Assembly: GCA_029204225.1 (NCBI GenBank)
Contig: CM055106.1
Location: 44,585,313-44,649,312 of the forward strand
Length of the DNA: 64,000 nt
DNA from: Diphasiastrum complanatum
Lineage: Eukaryota > Streptophyta > Lycopodiopsida > Lycopodiales > Lycopodiaceae
Direction: 5' to 3'
Below, in pieces: positions 53,469-64,000 of the stretch. The notes under the pieces are model-generated. The model was not told the DNA's origin. It was given only the letters and a program-made list of their open reading frames with translations, and did not search any database. Made by a program: the position numbers and the translations under genes. Every line of letters begins with the position of its first letter. The first letter of the stretch is position 1.

Positions 53469-55600
53469 TTACTTTATAGAAAAACCTCCGTTCAGTGATA
53501 CTGAGGTCCCAGTGTCATGCTCAATATTGTGGGCGGTAAGATATTTTTGTTTTATATTTTCTATAGGTGCTCTCAAGGGTTTAGGTATAACACCAATCAA
53601 TTTTGAAGTTATACCTTTGCCTTTGCCATAGTGTACTCTAACCCAATTCCGACAAAAAGTCGGGTCAGTGATTCTTGAGAGTTGTTTTATGCTCTCTTTG
53701 TTGTAATCCACATTTGAAGGAAAGTCTCTTCCATAGTAAGCAAATATTGTAAAACACTTAGTGCAACCATCTCACAAACCATCAAGAGAAATCCTTCATC
53801 AATGTGTTGTTTTTCTATTTTTTCTTTCAAAATACAATCCTCCATTTACAAGCTTTTATAGGACACAATCGCACATGGCGTCCGTCATATACCTCAAACA
53901 TATGAACAACCAAATAGATATTGCTATGTTTTTTGTTTTCCTCGATCCCAATGTAGGTTCGTCATAGGAGATCTAGTCATTCACATACAATTTCATGACT
54001 TGCATGAAATTGTTGAATGTTTCATCTGAACGAAAAATTATTACTGTGTACTCCTCAAATTTGTCATACAACGATGTAATCGTGTGTTGTCTTGACAAAG
54101 ATCCAGCATTACTAGTACCAAGATGCAAACCGAGATAAAATGCTCTCATCTGTTTCAATTGCTCAAGATTTAGCTTCACTCCTCTAACAAAACGTGGTCA
54201 ACTCAATGAGATCCATAGATCACGTGCACACTCCATGATTTATGACAGATTGCTCTTTTTTCTCTTCTAGCTCGTGATTGAGTCTGTCCGATTCAAGAAT
54301 GTAACAAGATGCATTCTTGAATATACATATCTTGGCATGCACAAACCTAAAAGTGGATCAAATATTCGAGGATGTATCCTATTTTGATGCAATGCAACCT
54401 TTGCCAATTCATTAAATGCAAAACAAAAATGTTGATCATCGATAGGTTCAAAAAAACAATATGACAAAAAGCGATTTTTACACAATCCATCGAATCTAGA
54501 TCCAGGATTGAGATCCACCTCCTTGGTGTAAGTCTCTCTGTAGACCTGCTCTATCAACATGCATAAATTTGCTATATATCTTTTCAAACATAATTGGGCC
54601 TATCTCTTCCTCGTCACCTTTCTTGAATGAAATTGGCCTCAAAGTGACATTGATCGATGCGGGTGATGGATTGTTGGGTCTGCTCAAATCAGCAAACAAT
54701 AGTTTAGTGAACGAGTGATCCAAAGCTTGTTGGTTCATAAAACGTGAGGCACGCTGGATATTTTTGCTTTCCACCAGAACATAGTATTTTCATCCCATAT
54801 GTATCCGATGTCATCAATTACAAAATTGTCGAGATTGACATTTGCATCACTCTCAAACTCAGGGATTTGCTCTTCCTCGACCATACACCCTTCATCATCC
54901 GATGAATTCCCATAAGGGCCGGATAACATTCCCGATCGATCCACTCTCGGCTCCATTGGCATTTTTCTGGCGGTCCTAATAGCTTTTGCAGTCTCTCTTC
55001 CAATGACTTTCACTTCTCGATCCTGAAGTGGTTACTTTTCTCCTTCTTTTCAAAGCCGATTTTCCTTGTTCTCTAGAAGAGGGATTTGTTTCTATACATG
55101 GAACAATTTCCATTCATGTTACATCTTTAATCATACCTGCATCAGAAAAAACACTTTGTATTATCTCTGCATCCATTAATAGCTTATGTTTGCTAGATAG
55201 GGGCATCAAGTCGTTGAAGAGGGAACCCTCGTAGTTAAGCATAAATTCATTTGAGTCATGAGTTGGTGGCTCAACAGTAAAATGTGCAGTGTCCGCACAA
55301 GACAAAATAATATGACGCTCGGAACCATCTTGGCCTCGAGTCATAAACTCAGCTCTGTCGAAAACAAATTCGTCTTGAAAGAAGATATCGCGGATGACAC
55401 CAAGACTTTCAACATTGTTCATGGGAAATTCGGGCTCGCCAATTGATTTAGTGGATATTACCACAAAGGCTTTCACATGAAGTCCACTGGAGCTTGGTTT
55501 TTGAAGTATCTTCCAACCTCTAGTAAGATATAATGGAGAGGCATTCTCGAAGGGCCTGAAGAAGGTTTGGTCAACAATGTAAAAAGCCTGCAAAAATATG
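53469..55600 (-). pseudogene. Unrecognised minus-strand coding relic
   Basis: Over about 2.1 kb the minus strand holds successive protein-like readings that seem to belong to one product. In order they include YLTRGWKILQKPSSSGLHVK, GVIRDIFFQDEFVFDRAEFM, RHIILSCADTAHFTVEPPTH, EFMLNYEGSLFNDLMPL, DDIGYIWDENTMFWWKA, SINVTLRPISFKKGDEEEIG, FLSYCFFEPIDDQHFCFAFN, RIHPRIFDPLLGLCMPRYVY, LGLHLGTSNAGSLSRQHTIT and GVIPKPLRAPIENIKQKYLT. The residue mix is that of a globular protein, not repeat noise. Just before the first block a minus-strand tttttgcag looks like a splice acceptor. I recognise no family. It could be a host-gene relic, an extra gene of a retroelement, or a viral fossil. It is broken in several places. 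Confidence 0.5.
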
Positions 55601-55656
55601 GTTCCAATAGAATATCGAATAGAATATAAAAAAAGTTTGAATACAATTTAAGTTTG

Positions 55657-55721
55657 AGGGCCTAACATTTAAACCCTCCTCGGCAGATTGAGGGCCTAAC
55701 ATTTAAACCCTCCTCATATCA
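55657..55721 (+). repeat. Short direct repeat of about 32 bp
   Basis: gagggcctaacatttaaacc followed by ctcctc occurs twice in tandem, the copies separated by a few bases (ggcagatt). A simple local duplication. Confidence 0.85.
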
Positions 55722-56428
55722 AGGAGAAGCCCAACACCTAGATAGGAAGTTTGTTAAGTTTTTTCATTTCTTGGGTTTTTTTTAAGTTTTCAAGTTTTTA
55801 AATTTAGAAATCCAAACCCAGACTTAGTTAGAATCTTAAGAGATTTGTTTATTTAGTCTAAAACCCAACCTTAGTTAGTCTAAAAACAATGGTAAGAAAT
55901 ATACTAAGGATTTCAAGGAATACGTTCAGGAGCTCAAGAAACAAGCTCAAGAAACAGGCTCAAGTTCATAAGAAATTTAGTTAGATTCAGTCTTGTCTTG
56001 CTATGGTTCTGTGGTGCTTTTCTTTCTACTGTCAAAGAAAGAAACAAAGGAGAAAAATAAATATATATAGAACCCTGCCAAGTCACCAATCTGTGATTAT
56101 GCATTTAAAAAACCAGTTTCAAATAGTAACAAGGTTTGGATCAGTGACATGGCAAAAATGAGTTTCAAAAGAGCAACATGTTTGGATCATAAACTTGGGG
56201 CAGTAAGTAAACTCAACAATAAGCAAAAAAATGCGGATTGATGAGGTGTCATTGAGAAAGTAGAAAAGACACATTTCCATGTAGATTGATGACGTGGACG
56301 AAGCTCGACAATGATATATATAAAGAAGTTCTTTCTAGACTCAATTTAGTTTTTAAAACTTTAGTCGCTATAGTCACTCACATTTCTCTTCAGAAGTAAA
56401 CTAAGTTTGTTCGCTCATATTCTTTTAT

Positions 56429-56474
<46 letters not shown>

Positions 56475-56891
56475 ACACACACACACACACACATAGTGCT
56501 CGTCGTTGATGACTGACAATCTATGTGGCGGCTTCTGGTTGAGACGTGTGGATGATGATCAGAGCGGGTGATTCATGATTGAAGGCACATGCAATGGATG
56601 GCCGATGGCTAACAATTTGGGTTACGACTGATGGTTTGGGTCGAAGGTCAATGGTTTGGGTCAAAAAATGTCAATGACAATTAGCCAAAATTTTGGGTGG
56701 ACGACCAATGATCGTACAAATATGGTGTGGATTTAGGTGGCCGCTAACGATCTGAGTGACAGCAGATGATTTTGATGGTGGCCACACATCTCGCATCTCA
56801 AATATGTAACATATCTCACACATCTCAGCTATAGTAGGGATCAAAATTTAACCATGTTCAACAATAGCACAGGGAGTATCTTAATAAAAAG
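55722..56891. other. No recognisable gene
   Basis: AT-rich DNA with many short A runs. The only structure is the TA/CA microsatellite at 56,427-56,494. From 56.5 to 56.8 kb the words gatggtttgggt and gatggccgatggc recur loosely, without a clear unit. Confidence 0.55.
56427..56494 (+). repeat. (TA)n-(CA)n compound microsatellite
   Basis: About 45 bp of TA followed by about 20 bp of CA. Confidence 0.95.
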
Positions 56892-57230
56892 TTGATGCGG
56901 GCGGTAGGGGAGGTGGTAGGCGATTTGTGTTTGCAAATATCTGTTAACGGGCGGCCCACAATTCAAAGTGAATATGTTGTGCAAGCATGTGGTATGTATG
57001 TGTGTTCTGTTGGAATTCGATGCTTAGCCTTAATAATGAGCATCCTAAAAGCTATACAAAATCCTGAAGAAGAAGGCTCGGGCTCTTCAGAATGTCGAAA
57101 GAACCAGTGTCGGATTTTTTTCGACCCAATGTCATTCTTTTTAAAAAGAAATTATTCAGGCGTGTTTGACCCTGGATTGGGTCGAATCCTGATAAATCCG
57201 GCCCATGTGCATATTTTCACCCTAGTATAA
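56892..57230 (+). other. Open frame without recognisable domain
   Basis: A 112-codon open frame (MMRAVGEVVGDLCLQISVNG...) has no motif I recognise and its 3' part overlaps the start of the degenerate repeat zone. It is reported for completeness; a chance frame is the likelier reading. Confidence 0.2.
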
Positions 57231-57905
57231 ATTTTTGACCCTTTGTATATTTTTCGATAGTATATTACTTTTTGACTGAGTGTATAAAATCCAACCCATT
57301 TTAAAATATGATACTATCGAGTTTTTGGAAAAAAATGAGTCTGAAAAAAAATTTACGTCTTCGCAAAAAAATTTAAGTCTTTGAAAAATTTGAGCCTTTG
57401 GCAAAATTCTGAGTCGATAATACAAAGGGTCGAAAATATACAAAGGGTCAAATTGTACTATGGGCCGGAAAAATTCCAAAGGGTCAAAAATATATAAAGG
57501 GTTGGAATAAATCCGTCTCGATCTGATCGATCCGATCCAGGGTCGAAAAATTCTTCTTTGCCAAGCTCAATGTTGGGTCGGAAAAATTCGATCCTTTGGA
57601 AAACTTTGAGTCTTTGGAAAAATTCGATCTTTTGGAAAAATTCAAGTCTTTGAAATTTTTTTTTGAGTCTTTGGAAAAATTCGAGTCCTCAGAAAATTTT
57701 GAGTCCTCGAAAAAATTATGAGTTGACAGTACAAAGGATGTCAAAAATATACAAAGGGTCGGATTTTACTCTGGGTCGGAAAATGTACAAAGGGATCCGA
57801 TCTGCCGATCCAGAGTCAAAAAATCCTTCTTTGCCAAACTCAACGTTGGGTCGAAAAAGTTCGATCCTTTGGAAAAATTCGATCCTTAGGAAAAATTCAA
57901 GGCTG
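57230..57905 (+). repeat. Degenerate repeat zone (tttggaaaaattcga words)
   Basis: A 15-20 bp word such as tttggaaaaattcgatc recurs more than ten times. At a larger scale the stretch 57,410-57,600 (acaaagggtcgaaaatatac, gatccgatccagggtcgaaa, ttctttgccaagctcaa) is repeated at about 57,725-57,880. The minus strand is open across part of it and reads as an FSKDSNFSK-type repeat, which comes from the DNA repeat. Confidence 0.8.
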
Positions 57906-58688
57906 ATGTAGATCTTTCTTTAACGTTTTCTTATTTATCATTAAACTCTCCTCTCTCTCTCCCCCTCACCCACCTATAATGGTTAATATTGTTTTAACCT
58001 TTTTTTGAAAAATCTAATTATTAATGGGAAACTTTACAATGCATTTAAAGCTTTGAGAATATTTAAGTTAAAGGTTGATTATGAAGTAATGCATGTTTTA
58101 ATATTCTCAAGTAATCTCAAGTTGAAAGTTCAGAGTTATAGTATTTTATTTTCCATTTTCATCTCCATCTCTTTGAAACTTCAAAGTTCACAAAGACTTT
58201 GAAGTTTGAAGTTTTAACACTTTTGCATTAATTAGGTTTTATGAGATTACATAGATTCCAATTAGATTCTATGAGATTACATAGATTTCTTGTCCATTTA
58301 CTTAAAGGTTCACATTATATAGATTCTTGTGTCCATTTACATCTTTTTTAAACTTCATAGTTCATATAAAGTTAAACTTCAAAGAAGTGCAAAGTTGAAG
58401 TTTTAAAATTACTTCAAAGTTCACAAAGCCTTAAGCTTTATAGTTGAAGTTGGGCCCTATCTTGACTTTTGGGGGTGCCCTATAATTAGTAGTGATGAAC
58501 TTAGGATTTGGAAGAGTTTAGGTCCTTGAAAGGCCTATTTATATGTACTCATTATTCATTTGTAATTCATTCCCTTTTAAGCATTGCTACTACTTTCTCT
58601 CTCCTTGAGAGCCGCCTAACCCTCTCCCTCTTCTTCTTGTGTATGGAGATTGATTGTTAGAAGGATCTTGGCACTTTGATTTCCTGCA
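57906..58688 (+). repeat. Probable 5' LTR of Copia-6
   Basis: The 3' edge is firm: TTCCTGCA at 58,681-58,688 directly before the primer site. The 5' edge is only approximate (tgtagatctttc near 57,906). The interval is AT-rich with repeated aaagttgaagtt and tagattcttgtgtccattta words. Confidence 0.5.
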
Positions 58689-58701
58689 TGGTATCAGAGC
58701 C
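58689..58701 (+). other. Primer-binding site of Copia-6 (tRNA-Met)
   Basis: TGGTATCAGAGCC follows the terminal CA and is a perfect match to the usual copia primer site. Confidence 0.9.
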
Positions 58702-58846
58702 AAGTTAGACCTAATAGTTCATGGTGTCAAAGCCATGGTTAGGTGGCCCAAGTTGTGAGGCAGGTGACAACTAGGACCCCAACCAAGTGTCGCTTGAGGG
58801 AGGGTGTTGGAATATCAATCCACCGTCTAGAGAGAACTATCAAACA

Positions 58847-58922
58847 GGGCAAATAGCTCAATGATAGAGAGCATATCCCATCTGGTATGAGGGAGGTACT
58901 GGATTCGAATCCTTGTGTCTCC
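58847..58922 (+). ncRNA. tRNA-like segment with A and B boxes (SINE- or tRNA-derived)
   Basis: tagctcaatgatagagagc at 58,854-58,872 resembles the Pol III A box and D arm, and ggattcgaatcc at 58,901-58,912 the B box, at the spacing found in tRNA genes. The candidate acceptor ends (gggcaaa and tgtctcc) do not pair, so it is not a functional tRNA gene. It lies in the leader of Copia-6 between primer site and gag. A tRNA-derived SINE head or a tRNA pseudogene are the options. Confidence 0.5.
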
Positions 58923-59643
58923 ATCCATATTATGATTTAAGGATTTCTAAAATGGTAATATGCTGTCCAGTTTTCAGCCTCGGAATGTGATTAGATCATC
59001 ACAAAAAATTAGTGCCTTCTTCCACACCTGGAAACAAGCAAAAGAAAGCAGATCTTCACTTTGTAAAATCAGCAAGGGTGCTGATTTTTCAAATTTGATA
59101 ATTTTTGGTTTTGTGTCTTTTAGAGCACATTTAGAGTCTGAAAAAGTTTATCTTCTTGGCCGGTTCTTATGGCAAGAGATTTGGGAGCAATTCGTATTTG
59201 TTCGGGCAAAGATATGTTGGATGGCACCAACTATTCTTCATGGAGTCGCAAGCTGAGGTTTGGCATCGACGTGATGATCAAGCTCTTTCATTGATATATT
59301 GGTAACAAGATCTATCTTATATCATTTGAGATTTGGCAAGACCTCTAAAAGTGCTTGGAAAACACTTTTAAAGATGTACCGAATAAAGGATTCATCATCA
59401 TGTTTTCTCCTCTCTACTTCATCTTCTTTGAAGGTAGAAAGCAAAGGTATGCAAAGTTTGATCATTGTCTTTCTACAAGTACAAGTTTGCATCAAAATGT
59501 TGGTATGGTAGAGCATTCTTCTTCTCTTGAGTCATTTGCTGCAAATTATGGATGCATTAATGAAGAACTTTATGAGCAAGCTTCTCAAGTTAATGTTTTC
59601 AAAAAGGCTGAAATCAAGCATTCTTTGAAGCCATTTTGTACTA

Positions 59644-60372
59644 ATGGAAGAGGGGAAAAAAAATTGTCAATTAGTACAATTAGTACCGTGTGGTTCAAAG
59701 TGGCATGTTGCTAGATTTTCTGGGTGTTCAAAGTGGCAAGCTGCTGGTTTTTTTCTTGAAGATGAGGACAACAGATTCAACCATGATTTATTGATCGTTT
59801 TCAGCCTATGTTACATGGTGAGCATCCTATTATGCATTGGGAACGGCCTGTGGAAGGTTTTTGGACAACAAGGTCCACATTTGGAACACTTTGGACAACA
59901 AAGTGTTGTTGGTTTTGTGGTTGTTGGACAGCCTGCTACAGCCTTTTGTTGGATGTCCGAGTCTTTGTGGGATAACAAAACATCTTTTTACCTTGGAAGA
60001 AACACACATGTCTTACCTAGTGTTGGTGAGCAAATCATTGATAGTAAGATTCGGGAGGATGTGATGGTAAAAGAGTATCATACTATTCTTTATGTTTCTT
60101 GTGGTAAGAAGACTTATGGAATCATGTGGGAACCATTGATGGATTGCAAATCCGTATTTCAACTTGTGGTTGGTTTTTTGGTTACCTACTTTGGATGGAG
60201 CATGCTTGTCTTCACTCTTCGACTTGATGCTACTGCACTTCGTATTCTACATCTCTTCTACATCGACATAGAAAGGAAGGGCCTGCAATTGTTTGATAGT
60301 CACAAAGTCTTATTGTACCTGATCTTGATCTCCTGGACATGTTCATCAGAAATTGAGTACAACAGGGTGTAA
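59644..60372 (+). CDS. Unrecognised 242-codon open frame
   Basis: The frame starts MEEGKKNCQLVQLVPCGSKW and is rich in Phe, Leu, Val, Cys and Trp, with hydrophobic runs such as HDLLIVFSLCYMVSILLCIG near residues 47-66 and VFQLVVGFLVTYFGWSMLVF near 170-189 that could span a membrane. I recognise no domain. It sits where a copia element would carry pol. It may be captured host DNA or simply an open stretch in non-coding DNA; its length is the only support for coding. An analogous open segment without known domain lies in Copia-2. Confidence 0.3.
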   Translation: MEEGKKNCQLVQLVPCGSKWHVARFSGCSKWQAAGFFLEDEDNRFNHDLLIVFSLCYMVSILLCIGNGLWKVFGQQGPHLEHFGQQSVVGFVVVGQPATAFCWMSESLWDNKTSFYLGRNTHVLPSVGEQIIDSKIREDVMVKEYHTILYVSCGKKTYGIMWEPLMDCKSVFQLVVGFLVTYFGWSMLVFTLRLDATALRILHLFYIDIERKGLQLFDSHKVLLYLILISWTCSSEIEYNRV

Positions 60373-63300
60373 TTCTTCAAATCAAACATCTTGTATATGC
60401 TGCAACCAACCAGCAATTGGTCAAGATCAATACTAGCCAACAGTGATTTGGGATGGTCTTCTTAAGAAAACCTCAATAGAAAAAACTATGTAAGTGCAAA
60501 AAATCCCAAAAACATTCACAACATTCCAATTGGCATGAGATGGCTCCTAAAATATACAAGAAAGCATTTATCCTTTTGAACTACATGTGAGCAGGGATGC
60601 CTCTTCACAGTTGATCAATGAGGCCTTATCAGGGACCTAGCTCCAGTCAAAGCACGTTTACTCAGTCCTCCCAACTAAGTAACAAAGCATCGATCCTTAA
60701 TCATAGCATTTTCCAGTTGAGCAATGAATGTAGCTTCTTTACGATCTCTTTACAGTCTTGAGCAGCGAAGCAAGCCTCTTTACAATCTTGAGCCGCGAAG
60801 CCTCTTCTCCACACTCTCCTTCACAGCTGGCCAGTGAAGCTTTCTTCCAATCAACATTGCCTCCTCGCGCCACATGAGAGATTTCAAAAAAAATTTAAAC
60901 TTTGGTACCCTTGAAACTCAATGTTAACATTTTTTTTTAAAATGAAGCCTTTTGACTCTAAGCTATTTGGCATCCCAAGGATTTACACGTCCACCAACCT
61001 TAGGAGATCACAAGTGGAATCCCTTTTCACAAGGCACCTAGCTTACTTTATGTAAATTCTTTGGCCATTGATTTCACTGAATTTTTTTCTAATGCCCATC
61101 CATCACCACTTTCAGAGACATCTCGAAGCATTGTGGCTTACAGACAACATCGACAGTATCCAACAATGGACGGAAGCAAGCCCCGCAATTCGAAGCCACC
61201 AGACCTTGCAACTACTTGGATCTAGACTATAAATACCTCAATCCAAGGATCCTATTCTAAGCATGCCAAGGACTGTAATCTAAAAAACGCCCTTACTTTA
61301 GACATGGCACAAATTGTCATTCCAAAGTTAGGGTCCGAATCTAGAATACGTCTAGATTTTCCTCTTAAGTTCTAATCTAGAATAACTTAAGATTTACCAG
61401 AACCTCATTACGTGAAGTTCTAACTTTTGGCAAACAATTATCCAACTCTCCCGAGTCTTCCGGGATAGCATTCCATCATTTTCCGAACGAGAAAAGATAA
61501 GTTCAAAAGTTTTCATGTATTGTATGCACACCCATCCAAAATGACTCATAAATGTTGTGACTTATAAGCAATACATTTCAACAATAATATCCATAAATAA
61601 GTTTTCTATTGTTGATTATCCACAACTAACTCAGAAGTAACGCTTCTGACTCAGTTAGTTGTATTGGATTTAGAAAATATTTAAATGTCTCGGTGTGGTA
61701 CCAAAACACCATATTTAATCTGATTCTAAATCAATTCTAGGTCAATAAGCAATTCTCAATGAGAAATTACTATAACCTAGTGAGAAATTGTCTTAAACAC
61801 AATTCTCATCAATATGCCTATATGTACCAACAACTAGTTTTATGCATGCAAATAAACTTAGTTTACAGAATACTTTGTAGATCCACAGAATTAGAAGTTT
61901 GTACAAAAGGTTTTAATGGTCCCACAAAGATTCACTACATAGCATATTTCTACAGATAACTCTTGATCTGTACACAACACTTTCATAATCGAGAATCATG
62001 TAACTTGGTTATCCTCTAAGAGAGAATATTTCTCAAAGAGTGCTATTTCATATCCAAAATCTCAACCGGAGACTACTCAAAGAATCTATTGCTAGCAAGA
62101 ATTTCCTTCCTTGCATCAACCCACGGATCTAAGATCAAGTTGACTATATCCAGCAAGGAACAAGTTTCAACAAATCCCCATCTTGCAATAAAATTCCAAG
62201 TTCTGACACAAATCAATCGGACTTGTTATCCGCCACTTTTCTACCGCAAGAGTACTTTCTAAATTTTCCTCCTTTAAATCTTCAAACCAGATATCTACTA
62301 TAATCCATAAAGGATTTATGTAATATCTAAATATCCTATCGTTTCTGATTTATAAAATAGGTCCATCATCGATATAACAGATTCCTCCTTGAATCTTTGA
62401 CCGATGCTTTTCCTTGATAATTTTCTTCTCTTCCTACTTCTCCCCCTTTTTAACAGGAAACGCCACGAGTTTCCAAGCGGTGCAGATCATTTGAGATTTG
62501 CCTAGGAGAAGAGTCTAAGAAGAACGAAAATCTTGAAAGCCAAAGGAAGTGTTGCATCATTGTAAGCAAATAGCAATGATGTCCCAACACAGTGACTAAA
62601 CCAGAGATCTTCTTTGTTACCAAGCTTGATAATTAACCCGTAAATCAGAAAAGAATTTCTTGAAGATTCAAGTAGAGAAAATAATTTAGAAAACAGTTTT
62701 ATTAACCATTTCTGTGACATTGTGGGTAATCAACTTTCAAGAAATCACAAAAAATCGGGTTAATTAGAGTGTTAAGAAATTAACCAACATATTCTTTATA
62801 AAGAAATAACTTATTGGGTTTCCGATTTTGTAAATTTGAGATATCCTAGAAAAGGGGTCATGACCAATATCTCAAATTTCCAACAAAACACCCGTTTTAT
62901 GATCGATAGTATTTGGCATCTCTAAGATTTACGGCTATACTATGGTCATCTGATCCAGTTAGTTCCAGATCTTCATTTTGGAATCGCCTGCGTCCCATAC
63001 CACAGGTTCTTCCTCCACGAAGGCCTCCACTTCCTGATCAAAGTGTCAGAAAAAATAATACAAGTATATGAAGTTCTCGGGAATTTATAAAGAATTCCAA
63101 CTTTAACTCAAACAAACATTCTTTCGCCCCTTTTCACAATCTTTATGGTCACTGTAAGGTTCATGGTGACAGCTTTAGAAATGGGGAAGAATGAACCGGC
63201 TTTTTCTTGTTCTCAATCAACAAATAGTGTTGGTACGCCCTCAGCTTCAAGCACATCAAGAAACAACTATTTCGTTCCATTTTAGTCTTTCCATGTTAGG

Positions 63301-64000
63301 CTTTTGGGCCATTTTTAGCCGTGTTAGTTTTTGAAAAAACGACACCTTGGTCAAAAATATCCAAGAACTCCTGTTCTTGGTTGCCCACAATAGTTAATAA
63401 AGCGAATATATATTTTGTCAATTGTGAAAAAGTCTTACAGAATCCCCCACTAGGAATTCAGCCCAGTCATAGCTCTATGGATAGCATCCTCTCCCATGAG
63501 GAGGCTTACCAAAGTTAAAATCTGACGAAATTTCCTCGTTTTTATTCTGGGACGTTGTGTAAACTGACAAGCTCGCCCAACGATTTATCCAGTCATCGAC
63601 AACTTCCGGGCTTTACTCATCGAGAAATTTCCGGTTGTAAGCCCAAGTTGTAATCGTAATGGCTATTTATTGATTTAATAGATTTTGCATTCAATTTTTT
63701 TCTATTTATTGCTCAGATGAAATTCCAACACACTGTGGTTTAAAATTGAAACCATGTGTTTATTATATTCAGGGGGTCACCACTATCGAGCGATGCTGGA
63801 CAAATGTTCAATTGCCTCCCCTCCTAGGAATTTCACTCTATTTGTTTTGCAAAAGACAAACCGAAAAATTTGAAAAAATTTACGTTCGGTTAAATCATTA
63901 CGGGTACAATTTTCTTGATAAAGCACTTGCCCAGAAAACATATTAATGGACAATACCATGCTTATAAAATTTATACCATTGTTTTTGCAAAACGGATCCA
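60373..64000. other. No recognisable gene in the last 3.6 kb
   Basis: Short open frames here (60-70 codons) carry no motif. Small-scale structure includes a repeated phrase ctctttacartcttgagc-gcgaagc at about 60,750-60,805 and an interrupted inverted repeat at 61,622-61,663. A minus-strand AAAAAGGGGGAGAAG (62,440-62,460) resembles a copia polypurine tract, but no LTR edge could be attached to it. Confidence 0.55.
61622..61663 (+). repeat. Interrupted inverted repeat
   Basis: acaactaactc-agaag and its inverse cttct-gactcagttagttgt flank a 5-base centre, with a short extra piece in one arm. It could form a hairpin of about 16 bp. Confidence 0.7.

Larger units (their letters stand above)
58689..60372 (+). 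mobile_element. Copia-6, truncated copia element with an unrelated open frame
   Basis: After the primer site and a leader of about 480 bp, a gag-like part begins near 59,170 (MARDLGAIRICSGKDMLDGT, NYSSWSRKLRFGIDVMIKLF) and continues to about 59,500 (KSAWKTLLKMYRIKDSSSCF). No protease, integrase or RT follows. Instead a 242-codon open frame without recognisable domain occupies 59,644-60,372. No 3' LTR was identified. Fossil with several breaks. Confidence 0.65.

Noticed and set aside
62440-62460. Polypurine tract of a minus-strand copia element
   Set aside because: The sequence fits, but no LTR start, RNase H end or primer site could be found near it.

Overview
The window looks like a repeat-dense stretch of nuclear DNA from a seed plant with a large, transposon-rich genome. 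It is AT-rich, carries long TA, TC and CA microsatellites, and is packed with Ty1/copia and Ty3/gypsy LTR retrotransposon fossils on both strands. Primer-binding sites complementary to initiator tRNA-Met (copia) and tRNA-Asp (gypsy), and a relic of a plant DBP2-type DEAD-box helicase gene, fit a plant. The species cannot be named from the sequence. No intact host gene was found in 64 kb; the only recognisable host-gene material is the duplicated helicase fragment.

Layout. 1-3.8 kb: Copia-1, cut by the window edge. 3.8-8.45 kb: minus-strand gypsy fragments (accessory ORF, gag, RT/RNase H). 9.5-12.3 kb: a copia LTR with a decayed primer site, then a minus-strand copia piece in which one LTR sits between the 3' end of one internal region and the gag of the next. 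12.65-14.2 kb: tandem array of about 360-bp units. 15.25-17.37 kb: two direct copies of a block holding the helicase relic and an inverted-repeat module. 19.5-20.5 kb: a dispersed AT-rich repeat with 21-23 bp palindromes. 20.5-26.3 kb: copia relics (RNase H piece, Copia-4, Copia-5 integrase piece). 26.3-39.1 kb: Gypsy-1, with Copia-2 nested in it at 30.5-35.6 kb, an integrase, a 24-25 bp minisatellite and a 3' accessory ORF. 39.1-47.3 kb: the accessory ORF end of Gypsy-3 on the minus strand, split by the young nested Copia-3 (40,245-45,694, 682-bp LTRs, CCTGG target duplication). 47.3-48 kb: LTR-like DNA. 48.1-52.1 kb: Gypsy-2 with RT, integrase tail and accessory ORF. 53.4-55.6 kb: an unrecognised minus-strand coding relic. 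57.3-57.9 kb: degenerate repeats. 57.9-60.4 kb: Copia-6 with a tRNA-like segment in its leader and an unrecognised 242-codon open frame. 60.4-64 kb: nothing recognisable.

The most unusual signal is at the Gypsy-1 primer-binding site: instead of the usual 18 or so bases, the whole 72-nt tRNA-Asp(GTC), plus the complement of its CCA tail, is present in antisense directly after the 5' LTR. Other points worth a look are the recurring accessory 3' ORF, two LTRs flanked on both sides by internal sequence, a CCGTAC / CACACGTGTG motif shared by several unrelated LTRs, and palindromes with paired changes. All coordinates inside the fossils are approximate domain extents read by eye.
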